The position numbers and the translations under genes are program-made. From Micromonospora rhizosphaerae (GTDB taxonomy: Bacteria > Actinomycetota > Actinomycetes > Mycobacteriales > Micromonosporaceae), in the NCBI RefSeq assembly GCF_900091465.1, contig NZ_FMHV01000002.1, positions 2,852,001 through 2,916,000 on the forward strand: a stretch of DNA of 64,000 bases, written 5' to 3'. Positions 41,142-49,066 of the stretch are shown here, in pieces. How positions within the stretch are numbered: position 1 is the first letter of the stretch; each line of letters begins with the position of its first letter. Under the pieces are notes generated by a model. That model worked only from the letters and a program-made list of their open reading frames with translations, did no database searches and was not told the DNA's origin.

Positions 41142-42326
41142 TCACGGCGAGTAGGTCCAGATGATCAGCAGGTGCCCGCCGAAGTAGGCCGACACGACGG
41201 TGAGGGTCGCCAGGACGGTGACCGCCCTCGCCCAGCCGGCCCGGGCCAGGGTGACGGCGACCGGCAGCAGCAGGGGGAACGCGGGTAGCAGGAACCGCGC
41301 CTTCGCGTGGTAGTAGCCGGCCGCGCCCAGGGTGGTGACCAGCAGCAGGCCACTGTAGAGCAGCAGCTGCCAGGGCTGCCGGTCGAGCAGGCTCAGCACG
41401 AAGAGCGCGATCGCCAGCAGCACCACCAGGGTCACCACGTACAGCGTGAGCGCCGACGGGTGGCCCAGCACCTTCTGGGCCACCCGCGCCGTGTCCGCCC
41501 CGAAGTCGAACGTGGTGCCCCAGCCCTCGTCCTGGATGTGGAACCAGCCGTCGGGGCGGCCGGTCCGCCAGCCCACCCAGGCCAGGTAGCCCAGCCAGCC
41601 GGCGGGCGCGAGCAGCAGGGCGGCCCACGGGCGCCAGCCGTCCCGGCGCCGGACGACGGCGATCAGCGCGGCCAGGCACACCACGGCGAGCAGCGCCGAG
41701 GCGGTGGGCCGGGTCAGCCCGGCGAGGAGGCAGAGCACGCCCGCGGTGACCCAGCGGGCGCGCAGCAGGGCGTACAGGCTCCACGCGGCGAACGCCGTGA
41801 AGATCCCCTCGCTGTAGCTCATCGACTGGACGATGCTGTGCGGCAGCACGCCCCAGAGCACCGCGAACATGATGCCCACCCGGCGGTCGTACAGGTGGTC
41901 GCCGATCGCGAACAGCGCCCAGGCGGCGGCGAGCGCGGCCACCCAGGCCACCACCAGCGCCGTGTTGCGCGCACAGAGCGGGGAGAGCGGTTCCAGCACC
42001 CGGACCAGGCCCGGGTAGAGCGGGAAGAACGCCATGTTGCTCTGCACCCGCTCGTATCCGTCGTAGCCGTGCTGGGCGATGCCCAGGTACCAGGCGCCGT
42101 CCGACTTGGCGAGCAGGGCGCCCGTACCCTTCCCGACGTTGTGGGCCCAGAGGTGCAGGGTCAGCAGCCCGATCAGCCGGACCGCCAGGTACCCGGCGAG
42201 GGCCGGGAGGGCGTGGCGCGCGGCGGAGCGCAGCCGCCCCAGCCGCCCGGCGGGGTGGTGGGGCCGGGTCGCGTCCGGCGCCGTCCGCCGCTCCTGGTCG
42301 CGCTCGTCGGTCATCACCACGTCCAT
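41142..42326 (-). CDS. PIG-V/GT-C-like mannosyltransferase family membrane protein
   Basis: 394 aa with about 9-10 hydrophobic spans. The conserved loop after TM1, GALLAKSDGAWYLGIAQHGYDG, contains the WD/DGxWY-like signature of eukaryotic PIG-V and its bacterial homologues, followed by NMAFFPLYPGLVRVL. Later spans include SMSYSEGIFTAFAAWSLYAL and LLAGLTRPTASALL, also typical of this group. It would use a polyprenyl-phosphate sugar on the outer face. The start is ATG 42326; the ATG at 42314 is an alternative. It is divergent from the TarS-like gene and convergent with 39115-41061. Confidence 0.82.
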   Translation of the reverse strand: MDVVMTDERDQERRTAPDATRPHHPAGRLGRLRSAARHALPALAGYLAVRLIGLLTLHLWAHNVGKGTGALLAKSDGAWYLGIAQHGYDGYERVQSNMAFFPLYPGLVRVLEPLSPLCARNTALVVAWVAALAAAWALFAIGDHLYDRRVGIMFAVLWGVLPHSIVQSMSYSEGIFTAFAAWSLYALLRARWVTAGVLCLLAGLTRPTASALLAVVCLAALIAVVRRRDGWRPWAALLLAPAGWLGYLAWVGWRTGRPDGWFHIQDEGWGTTFDFGADTARVAQKVLGHPSALTLYVVTLVVLLAIALFVLSLLDRQPWQLLLYSGLLLVTTLGAAGYYHAKARFLLPAFPLLLPVAVTLARAGWARAVTVLATLTVVSAYFGGHLLIIWTYSP

Positions 42327-42501
42327 GTCTGATTCCTGTCCGCGCCGGAGTTGGGGTGGGTGCGGCCGCCGGGGGCGACGGCGCCGGCCTGGCCTGCGGT
42401 GATGGCGTGCGCGCCGGGCCGGGAACCGGATGCAGGGTAGCAACCGGCGCACCGGGGTGGGGAACACCGACGGCGCACCGGACGCCGTCCGGTGACTGTC
42501 G

Positions 42502-42507
42502 TAGACT
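42502..42507 (+). promoter_or_regulatory. -10 box TAGACT upstream of the fossil leader ORF
   Basis: TAGACT in the context GTAGACTCGC, then CGCGGGCG and GTGCT, the same order as before the GT4 gene at 37472. It lies 49 nt before the 35-codon ORF. Confidence 0.45.
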
Positions 42508-42555
42508 CGCTCGCGTCCGCGGGCGCGGTGCTGGCTGGGACGGAGACGGACGATA

Positions 42556-42663
42556 ATGGGATCTGACGGCACGACCGCGGCGGTGGACACCCGGGGACGG
42601 GGCGCCATTCCCGTCGACAACCGGACCAACGGGGATTCCAGGGCGGGGAAGGCGGAGGCGTGA
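42556..42663 (+). CDS. 35-codon leader ORF, fossil 5' end of a GT4 gene
   Basis: ATG 42556 opens a 35-codon frame that ends in TGA overlapping the GTG start of the TarS-like gene (GTGA). The peptide has DGTTAAVDTRGRGAIPVDN followed by NGDSRAGKAEA. This aligns without gaps to the start of the GT4 protein at 37472 (DGAAARPPARGRIVMLVDN, then NGDSRVQKAAR). Together with the shared TAGACT promoter context it looks like a duplicated promoter and 5' end whose remainder was replaced by the TarS-like gene. It now probably serves as a translational coupler. Whether the peptide has a function is unknown. Confidence 0.6.
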   Translation: MGSDGTTAAVDTRGRGAIPVDNRTNGDSRAGKAEA

Positions 42664-44222
42664 GCCAGCCCGATGTGACGGTGATCGTCGCCGTCTACAA
42701 CACCATGCCGTACCTCACCACGTGCCTCACCTCGCTGGTGGAGCAGACCATCGGTCTGGAGCGGCTGGAGGTCGTCGCGGTGGACGACGGGTCCACCGAC
42801 GGCAGCGGGGCAGAGCTGGACCGGTTCGCGCAGCGGTACCCGGGCACCTTCACCGTGCTGCACCAGCCCAACTCGGGCGGCCCGGCGGCACCGAGCAACC
42901 GCGCCCTGGACCGCGCGCGGGGGCGCTACGTCTTCTTCATCGGCTCCGACGACCACCTGGGGCCGGAGGCGCTGGAGCGGCTGGTCGCCGCCGCCGACCG
43001 CTGGCACTCGGACATCGTGCTCGGCCGGATGGTGGGCGCCAACAAGCGCTACGTCCACCAGGCGATCTACGCCAGCACCGAGGCGCAGGTGGACCTCTTC
43101 GACAGCGCGCTGCCCTGGTCCCTGTCGAACACCAAGCTGTTCCGGCGTGACCTGATCGAACGCCACGGGCTGCGGTTCCGCGAGGACATGCCGATGGGCA
43201 GCGACCAGCCCTTCACGCTGGAGGCCTGCCTCCGCGCCGAGCGGATCTCGGTCCTCGCCGACTACGAGTACTACTACGCGGTCAAGCGGGACAACGCGCA
43301 GAACATCACCTACGCCAGCCGGTTCGAGGAGCGGCTGCGCTGCGCCGAGGAGATCATCGGCTTCGTGGCCGGCCTGATCGGGCCGGGCCGGCAGCGCGAC
43401 GCGATCCTGGTGCGCCACTTCACCTGGGAGGTGGCGAAGCTGCTCCGGCCCGAGTTCCTGGACCTGCAGCCCGACGTCCAGGAGCAGGTCCACATCCGGA
43501 TCCGCAAGCTGGCCGAGACGTACCTCACCGACAACATCCGGGATCAGCTCGCCCCCGACGTGCGGCTGCGGCTGCTGATCGCCCGGGACGCCGACCTGGA
43601 CCGGCTGCGGAAGCTGATCCGCCAGCAGGCCGACAAGGACCTGCCCGAGGTGACCGTCGCCGACGGCCGCTGGTACGCCCACTACGTCGGGTTCCGCGAC
43701 CGGGAGCTGGGCTTCCCGGCCGAGTGGTACGACGTCACCGAGAACGCCGCCCAGATGATGGCCAAGCTCACCGCGACCGAGCTGGCCTGGGGCCGCGACG
43801 CCGCGGGCGCCCGGGCGCTGATCGTGACGGCCCACAGCCGGTGGGCCGACCTGGCCGAGCTCGCGGTGGACGCGGTGCGGGTCAGCGTCGGCGGGCTGAC
43901 CGGTGTCACCTCGGTCGTCGCGGGCGGTCCCGGTACCGTCGTACGGGCCGACTTCCCGGTGGACCGGCTCCTCGAGGTCGTCGCGGGGGAGCGCCGGGCG
44001 GTACGGGCCGAGGTCACCGCGCTGGGCGGGACCGGTTCGGCGCCGCTGCGCACGGAGCGACGGCTCGCCGCACCACGCCTGCTGGCGCGGCGCGGTGGCC
44101 GGCTCCACATCGTCACGCCCACCACGAACCACAAGGGCCAGGTGATCGTCGCGATCACCCCGGTGACGCCCCGTCGGTTCATTGCCCGTCTCCGCCGAAT
44201 GTGGCCCTCTGGAGGAAAGTAG
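42660..44222 (+). CDS. TarS-like family 2 glycosyltransferase (teichoic acid glycosylation)
   Basis: 520 aa from GTG 42660, with GGCGGAGG upstream. The GT-A domain shows VTVIVAVYNTMPYLTTCLTS, VVAVDDGSTDGSG (about 38-50), HQPNSGGPAAPSNRAL (68-83), the metal motif FFIGSDDHLG (SDD at 96-98) and the candidate base D182 in MGSDQPFTLEA, followed by ISVLADYEYYYAVKR. From memory, this order and several of these strings match Staphylococcus TarS, which adds beta-GlcNAc to poly(ribitol phosphate). A C-terminal beta-rich region (about 340-520) resembles the accessory modules of that family. It fits the CDP-ribitol synthase and TagF-like genes of the locus. Donor sugar inferred. Confidence 0.83.
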   Translation: MSQPDVTVIVAVYNTMPYLTTCLTSLVEQTIGLERLEVVAVDDGSTDGSGAELDRFAQRYPGTFTVLHQPNSGGPAAPSNRALDRARGRYVFFIGSDDHLGPEALERLVAAADRWHSDIVLGRMVGANKRYVHQAIYASTEAQVDLFDSALPWSLSNTKLFRRDLIERHGLRFREDMPMGSDQPFTLEACLRAERISVLADYEYYYAVKRDNAQNITYASRFEERLRCAEEIIGFVAGLIGPGRQRDAILVRHFTWEVAKLLRPEFLDLQPDVQEQVHIRIRKLAETYLTDNIRDQLAPDVRLRLLIARDADLDRLRKLIRQQADKDLPEVTVADGRWYAHYVGFRDRELGFPAEWYDVTENAAQMMAKLTATELAWGRDAAGARALIVTAHSRWADLAELAVDAVRVSVGGLTGVTSVVAGGPGTVVRADFPVDRLLEVVAGERRAVRAEVTALGGTGSAPLRTERRLAAPRLLARRGGRLHIVTPTTNHKGQVIVAITPVTPRRFIARLRRMWPSGGK

Positions 44223-44226
44223 TTCC

Positions 44227-45510
44227 ATGAACATCTGCGTCGTCGCGCTGGGAAAGATCGGGCTGCCGCTCGCCGTGCAGTTCGCCTCGAAGGGGCACCG
44301 GGTGATCGGTGCCGACGTGTCCGAGCGGGTGGTGCGGCTGGTCAACGATGGGGCCGTGCCGTTCCCGGGTGAGACCGACCTGGACGTCAAGCTGAAGGAG
44401 GCGGTCGCCGCCGGGCTGTTCTCCGCCACCACCGACACCGCGGCGGCGGTTGCCGAGTCCGAGGCGGTCGTCGTGGTCGTGCCGCTCTTCGTCGACGCCG
44501 ACGGGGTGCCGGACTTCGGCTGGATGGACGACGCCACCCGGGCCATCGCCGCGGGGCTCAAGCCGGGCACGCTGGTCAGCTACGAGACCACGCTGCCGGT
44601 CGGCACCACCCGCAACCGCTGGGCGCCGATGCTGGAGGAGGGCTCCGGCCTCACCGCCGGGAAGGACTTCCACCTGGTCTTCAGCCCGGAGCGGGTGCTC
44701 ACCGGCCGGGTCTTCGCCGACCTGCGCCGCTACCCCAAGCTGGTCGGCGGCATCGACGAGGCGTCGGCCGAGCACGGCGTGCGCTTCTACGAGGCGGTGC
44801 TGGACTTCGACGAGCGGGCCGACCTGAACCGCCCGAACGGCGTCTGGGACCTGGGCTCGGCCGAGGCGTCCGAGTTGGCCAAGCTCGCCGAGACGACCTA
44901 CCGGGACGTCAACATCGGCCTGGCGAACCAGTTCGCCCGGTTCGCCGACACGGTGGGCGTCGACGTGACCAAGGTCATCGAGGCCTGCAACACCCAGCCG
45001 TACAGCCACATCCACCAGCCGGGCATCGCGGTCGGCGGGCACTGCATCCCGATCTACCCGCGGATGTACCTGTGGAACGACCCGGCGGCCACCGTCGTGC
45101 GCTCGGCCCGCGAGGCCAACGCCGCGATGCCGGAGTACGCCGTCGACCTGCTCGCCGCCGCGTACGGCGACCTGACCGACGTCGGGGTGCTCGTGCTCGG
45201 TGCCGCGTACCGGGGTGGCGTCAAGGAGACCGCCTTCTCCGGCGTCTTCCCGACCGTCGAGGCGCTGCGCAAGCGGGGCGCCAAGCCGTACGTGTCGGAC
45301 CCGATGTACACCAACGAGGAGCTGGCGGCGCACGGCCTGCCGGCGTACGACGGCCAGCCGGTGCAGGCCGCCGTCATCCAGGCCGACCACGCCGAGTACC
45401 GCACCCTCTCCCCGGCCGACCTGCCGGGCGTGACGGTGCTGGTCGATGGCCGCCGGGTCACCGACCCGGCCCGCTGGACGGGCGTCCGTCGGGTGGTCAT
45501 CGGCGGCTGA
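44227..45510 (+). CDS. nucleotide sugar dehydrogenase (UDP-GlcNAc/ManNAc 6-dehydrogenase type)
   Basis: 427 aa from ATG 44227; GGAGGAAAG lies upstream across the end of the preceding gene. The NAD-binding start is MNICVVALGKIGLPLAVQFA, followed by SYETTLPVGTTRN and FSPERVLTGRV (the SPERV motif of WbpA/WecC-type enzymes), AKLAETTYRDVNIGLANQFA and catalytic C273 in AVGGHCIPIYP. The enzyme oxidises the C6 hydroxyl of a UDP-N-acetylhexosamine twice to a uronate. Here it would supply UDP-GlcNAcA to the 3-dehydrogenase/aminotransferase pair at 26444-28593. UDP-ManNAc dehydrogenase is the alternative. Confidence 0.92.
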   Translation: MNICVVALGKIGLPLAVQFASKGHRVIGADVSERVVRLVNDGAVPFPGETDLDVKLKEAVAAGLFSATTDTAAAVAESEAVVVVVPLFVDADGVPDFGWMDDATRAIAAGLKPGTLVSYETTLPVGTTRNRWAPMLEEGSGLTAGKDFHLVFSPERVLTGRVFADLRRYPKLVGGIDEASAEHGVRFYEAVLDFDERADLNRPNGVWDLGSAEASELAKLAETTYRDVNIGLANQFARFADTVGVDVTKVIEACNTQPYSHIHQPGIAVGGHCIPIYPRMYLWNDPAATVVRSAREANAAMPEYAVDLLAAAYGDLTDVGVLVLGAAYRGGVKETAFSGVFPTVEALRKRGAKPYVSDPMYTNEELAAHGLPAYDGQPVQAAVIQADHAEYRTLSPADLPGVTVLVDGRRVTDPARWTGVRRVVIGG

Positions 45511-45523
45511 CCCGCCGCCCGGC

Positions 45524-45555
45524 GTGGGCCCCGGCCGGTCACGGCCGGGGCCCAC
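45524..45555 (+). terminator. terminator after the nucleotide sugar dehydrogenase gene
   Basis: A 14-bp perfect stem GTGGGCCCCGGCCG with a GTCA loop begins 13 nt after the stop codon. Confidence 0.8.
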
Positions 45556-45618
45556 CGTGTTTGCGACACGCGCGGTGACCGGTGCCACGGGTGCTTTGTC
45601 GGCCGGATACCCCGGCGA

Positions 45619-45645
45619 TACTTGAAGTACTTGCCGCGTTAGGGT
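45619..45645 (+). promoter_or_regulatory. candidate promoter of the second TagF-like gene
   Basis: The near-palindrome TACTTGAAGTA (45619-45629) lies just upstream of a -10 box TAGGGT (45640-45645), about 50 nt before the ATG at 45697. The AT-richer dyad overlapping the expected -35 area could be an operator. Confidence 0.4.
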
Positions 45646-45696
45646 CGCAGCTGCCCGGTATCGGACGCGATCGTTACCGGTGGGCAGATAGGGAGC

Positions 45697-47451
45697 ATGT
45701 CGTTGTTCAGCAGAGTACGGAGCCAGCAGGGCTTCGCCGCGGTCGGCGCGGTGCTGCTGGCGTACGGGATCATGATCCTGGCCGGCGCCTTCGGCTGGGT
45801 GGTCCCGTTCGCGGCGGCCGGGCTGGTCGCCATCGCGGGTGAGTTCGCCCTCGCCACCCGGTTCGCCGAGACAGGCGAGCTGCTGCAGAAGGCCGGCCTC
45901 GGGCTGGTCTGGCGGCGGCTCATCCGCGATCTGTCGGTCGTCCTGCTGATCGTCAGCGCGGTTCGGGCCGGGGTGGGCGGAACCGTCGCGGTCATCCTGC
46001 TGCCCGCCGCGCTCTGGACCGTGGCCGTCGGCACCACCGCCCTGGCCAAGATCACCGACGGCCGCGCCGCAACCCCGGCGTTCACCCGCAACATCGACCT
46101 CAGCGCGCTGCGTCGGGTCCCCGCCCCGCCGGCGTGGGCCCAGCGGATCGCCGGCCTCCAGCTGCCGCTGCTCAACGTGCTGCTCGTGCCGGCCGCCGTG
46201 GTGGCCGCATTGGTTGACCGGGTGACCCCGGTGGTGGTGACCGGGCTGGTCACCCTCGCCGCCGGGCTGGTGACCGCGGCGGTGCTGGCGCTCAGCTGGC
46301 TGCGCGGGCGCGGCCGGACGCCGGGGATCCTGCCCGAGGTGCACGCCTGGCTGGCCCGGGAGCGGCCGGAGGTGGCGCTCTACTTCGCCGGCCCGGCGAA
46401 GGACGTGTACCAGGCCAACATGTGGCTCGCCCCGACCGAGGCGGCCGGGCGCCGCGCGGTGGTGCTGCTGCGCCACGAGGACGCCTTCCGGGAGCTCGCC
46501 GACACCCGCCTGCCGGTGATCTGCGTACCGGCCGGGGTGGACTTCATGAACCTCGACCTGGGCAGCATCCGGGTCGCCCTCTACGCCGCGAACGTCGGCG
46601 CCAACATCCACATGCTGCGCGAGCCGGGCATGAAGCACGTCTTCGTCGGGCACGGCGACAGCGACAAGCAGGCCAGCGTCAACCCCTACAGCAAGGTGTA
46701 CGACGAGGTGTGGGTGGCCGGGCCGGCCGGGCGGGAGCGGTACGCCCGGGCCGGGGTGGGGGTGCTGGACCGGAACATCGTCGAGATCGGCCGGCCCCAG
46801 CTCGCCGGGGTGCACACCTTCGGCTCGGCGGCCGCCGATCACCCCTTCACCGTGCTCTACGCCCCCACCTGGGAGGGCTGGCTCGACGACGACCAGTACC
46901 ACACCTCGCTGGTGCTGATGGGGGAGCTGATCGTGACCGGCCTGCTCGCCGCGGGCGGCGTCCGGCTGATCTACAAGCCGCACCCGCTGACCGGCTCCCG
47001 GTCGAGGCAGGCCCGGGCGGCCCACGAGCGGATCGTCGCCCTGATCCGGGCCGCCGGCGGGGACACCGACGCCACCTCGTTGGACGGCACCGCCCACCTG
47101 GTGGTCACCGGCCGCACGCCGGCCCTGTTCGACTGCTTCAACGCCACTGACCTGCTGGTCAGCGACGTCTCGAGCGTGGTCTCCGACTTCGTGCAGAGCG
47201 AGCGGCCGTACGTGGTGGCCAACCCGGCGGGCCTGCCAGAGGACGAGTTCCGCCAGACGTTCCCGACCGCCCGGGCGGCCTACCTGTTCTCCGCCGACTG
47301 CGGCGAGCTGGAGAAGATCCTCGCCGTCACCCGGGCGGGCGATGACCCGATGACCGAGGCGCGGCGGGAGCTGAAGGAGTACCTGCTCGGGCCGGCCGGG
47401 GCGAACCCGATGGACCGCTTCCGGGAGGAGATCGGCCGGCTCTGCGGCTGA
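45697..47451 (+). CDS. second TagF-like CDP-polyol phosphotransferase with membrane N-terminus
   Basis: 584 aa. Residues 1-205 contain several hydrophobic spans (VGAVLLAYGIMILAGAFGWV; LLNVLLVPAAVVAALVD). The C-terminal GT-B domain has FAGPAKDVYQANMWL, HGDSDKQASVNP (HGDSDK at 319-324), TVLYAPTWEGW, IYKPHPLTGS and DLLVSDVSSVVSDFV. It is a clear paralogue of 20389-22107, with the same N-terminal membrane arrangement but diverged sequence, so the two may act at successive steps (priming and polymerisation, as TagB and TagF do) or on different polyols. It has its own promoter region after a terminator. Confidence 0.87.
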   Translation: MSLFSRVRSQQGFAAVGAVLLAYGIMILAGAFGWVVPFAAAGLVAIAGEFALATRFAETGELLQKAGLGLVWRRLIRDLSVVLLIVSAVRAGVGGTVAVILLPAALWTVAVGTTALAKITDGRAATPAFTRNIDLSALRRVPAPPAWAQRIAGLQLPLLNVLLVPAAVVAALVDRVTPVVVTGLVTLAAGLVTAAVLALSWLRGRGRTPGILPEVHAWLARERPEVALYFAGPAKDVYQANMWLAPTEAAGRRAVVLLRHEDAFRELADTRLPVICVPAGVDFMNLDLGSIRVALYAANVGANIHMLREPGMKHVFVGHGDSDKQASVNPYSKVYDEVWVAGPAGRERYARAGVGVLDRNIVEIGRPQLAGVHTFGSAAADHPFTVLYAPTWEGWLDDDQYHTSLVLMGELIVTGLLAAGGVRLIYKPHPLTGSRSRQARAAHERIVALIRAAGGDTDATSLDGTAHLVVTGRTPALFDCFNATDLLVSDVSSVVSDFVQSERPYVVANPAGLPEDEFRQTFPTARAAYLFSADCGELEKILAVTRAGDDPMTEARRELKEYLLGPAGANPMDRFREEIGRLCG

Positions 47452-47461
47452 GGCGCGGAGC

Positions 47462-47514
47462 CGACGGAGGGCGACGGTCGACGGCGGGCAGCCGTCGACC
47501 GTCGCCCTCCGTCG
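47462..47514. terminator. very long bidirectional terminator
   Basis: A 24-bp perfect stem (47462-47485 with 47491-47514) and a GGGCA loop fill the space between the convergent TagF-like and acetyltransferase genes. It is the longest perfect hairpin I found in the window. Confidence 0.85.
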
Positions 47515-47517
47515 CGT

Positions 47518-48060
47518 TCAGCCCCGCTGCGGCGGGTTGTCGACGTCGCGGGAGACGACCTCGCCCTGCTCGTCGACCCAGCCCTTCGGGCGCGCCGGGT
47601 TGCCGGCGACGAGCTGGTACGGCTTGACGTCCTTGGTCACCACGGAACCGGCGGCGATCATCGCGTACTCGCCGACCTCGATGCCGCAGACCAGGGTGGC
47701 GTTGGCGCCGATCGAGGCGCCCCGGCGGATCAGGGTGGGGGTGATCTTCCAGTCCGGGTTCTGGGCGCGCGGGCGGAAGTCGTTGGTGAAGACCGCGCAG
47801 GGGCCGACGAAGACCTCGTCCTCGATCGTGACGCCCTGGTAGACGGAGACGTTGTTCTGGATCTTCACCAGGTCGCCGACGGTGACGCCGGCGTCGACGT
47901 ACACGTTGCGCCCGAGCACGCAGCCGGCGCCGATCTGCGCGGTCGAGCGGATGTGGGCCAGGTGCCAGACCTTGGTGCCGTCGCCGATCTCGGCGCCCTC
48001 CTCGACGTCGGCCGTGGGGTGGACGAAGACGGAGGGGGACCGGTCGTTGGTGTCAGTCAT
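47518..48060 (-). CDS. left-handed beta-helix N-acetyltransferase (WbpD-like)
   Basis: 180 aa. Hexapeptide repeats run through EEGAEIGDGTKVWHLAHI, AQIGAGCVLGRNVYVDAGVTVG and VKIQNNVSVYQGVTIEDEVF. The characteristic CAVFTNDFRPRAQNPDWK loop and RRGASIGANATLVCGIEVGE follow, then DVKPYQLVAGNPARPKGWV. This loop arrangement is that of WbpD/WlbB, which acetylates the 3-amino group of UDP-2-acetamido-3-amino-uronic acid with acetyl-CoA. It would follow the aminotransferase at 26444. It is alone on the minus strand at the right border of the polymer locus. A role on another 3- or 4-amino sugar is possible. Confidence 0.9.
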   Translation of the reverse strand: MTDTNDRSPSVFVHPTADVEEGAEIGDGTKVWHLAHIRSTAQIGAGCVLGRNVYVDAGVTVGDLVKIQNNVSVYQGVTIEDEVFVGPCAVFTNDFRPRAQNPDWKITPTLIRRGASIGANATLVCGIEVGEYAMIAAGSVVTKDVKPYQLVAGNPARPKGWVDEQGEVVSRDVDNPPQRG

Positions 48061-48216
48061 CCTTCAACTCGCATCGTCGGGGGCGCGTGTCGCGCCGTCG
48101 GTGCCCTGCGCCGACCGCGTCGGGTGGCCGACGCGGGTCGGCGCGGGCCAGGACCGCCCCGCCGCCGGCCGGCTCTCGAGGCCGGCGTGCGGGCTCGGCG
48201 TAGCTTACCGAGCCGC

Positions 48217-48558
48217 TCAGCCGAGCAGCGCCGCCACCGCGTCGGCGGCCGGTCGGTCCGCCGGCAACGCCTCCGCCGCCACCACCGCGGACACCGGCAG
48301 GACGCCGTAGAGGTGCGGAAAGAGCGCGCCGCCCCGGGACGGCTCCCAGCGCAGCTCGTCGCCGAGCCGGGCGGGGTCGACGGTGAGCAGGGTCAGCCCG
48401 GTGACGCCCCCGAAGACCCGGCGGGCCGTCTCCACCACCTGGTCGGCTCCGGAGAGGTGGATGTATCCGTCCTGGTGGTCCATCGCGGTGCCGGTGAAGT
48501 GTCCCGCCCCGCGGGCCCGCTCCCACTCGCTGGTCGCCAGCATCTTGTAGATCACCAC
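48217..48558 (-). CDS. DUF952 family protein
   Basis: 113 aa, the standard length. Family features are the opening MVIYKMLATSEWERARGAGHF, the GYIHLSGADQVVETARRVF core (a conserved IHLS motif) and LRWEPSRGGALFPHLYGVLP. The fold is related to ADP-ribosyltransferase/RNA 2'-phosphotransferase-like proteins according to family descriptions, but no activity is established. It is monocistronic, and its neighbours give no functional hint. Confidence 0.9.
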   Translation of the reverse strand: MVIYKMLATSEWERARGAGHFTGTAMDHQDGYIHLSGADQVVETARRVFGGVTGLTLLTVDPARLGDELRWEPSRGGALFPHLYGVLPVSAVVAAEALPADRPAADAVAALLG

Positions 48559-48656
48559 CGCAGCCTAGGCGGGACGTGTTCGGTTCGTCGGTACCGCTCC
48601 GACCGCGTCGCCGGAGGCGGCATGCTCGGGTGGGAGTGGCCGCGGAGGGATGGGTG

Positions 48657-48968
48657 ATGAAGAGCTACGACGATGACTGGACCGACGGCGAGCGGGCCGT
48701 CTACGACGAGGTCTACCAGGCGGGCGTGGAGTGGGCGGACGACCCGGACACCCCCTCGGAGGACGTACAGCACGTGATCAACCTCGGGGAGGCGGACGAC
48801 GACACCTTCGGCGATTCGGAGACCGACTACCCGCCCCTGGTCGACGCGGTCACCGAGGCGACCGGGGAGAACGTGACCAGCGTGCCGGCCAGCCACTCCG
48901 ACCCGGGGTTCCGCGGCTTCGTCGACGGGGTCCGGGACGCGACCGCCGACGAGGTCTTCGGCCTCTGA
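48657..48968 (+). CDS. small acidic protein of unknown function
   Basis: 103 aa from ATG 48657, with GGAGGG upstream; the frame extends back to 48576 through an arginine run that looks non-coding. The protein is strongly acidic (KSYDDDWTDGERAVYDEVYQ; DPDTPSEDVQHVINLGEADD) and has no membrane segment or cysteine. It ends FVDGVRDATADEVFGL. I do not recognise a domain. It lies upstream of the two-component genes but is separated from them by about 100 nt. Confidence 0.7.
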   Translation: MKSYDDDWTDGERAVYDEVYQAGVEWADDPDTPSEDVQHVINLGEADDDTFGDSETDYPPLVDAVTEATGENVTSVPASHSDPGFRGFVDGVRDATADEVFGL

Positions 48969-49066
48969 GCGTCCCGGGCACCCGTCCGCCGCGATCCCCG
49001 GGACTCCCGTCCCGCCGACGCTTCTGCCACCATTCTGGGCAGCACGTCGAGGAGATGGGAGCACGG

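Noticed and set aside
42556..42663. Treating the 35-codon ORF as an N-terminal extension of the TarS-like protein
   Set aside because: It is in a different frame and ends by a GTGA overlap. Joining it would require a frameshift, and the TarS-like protein already begins with a normal GT-A start.
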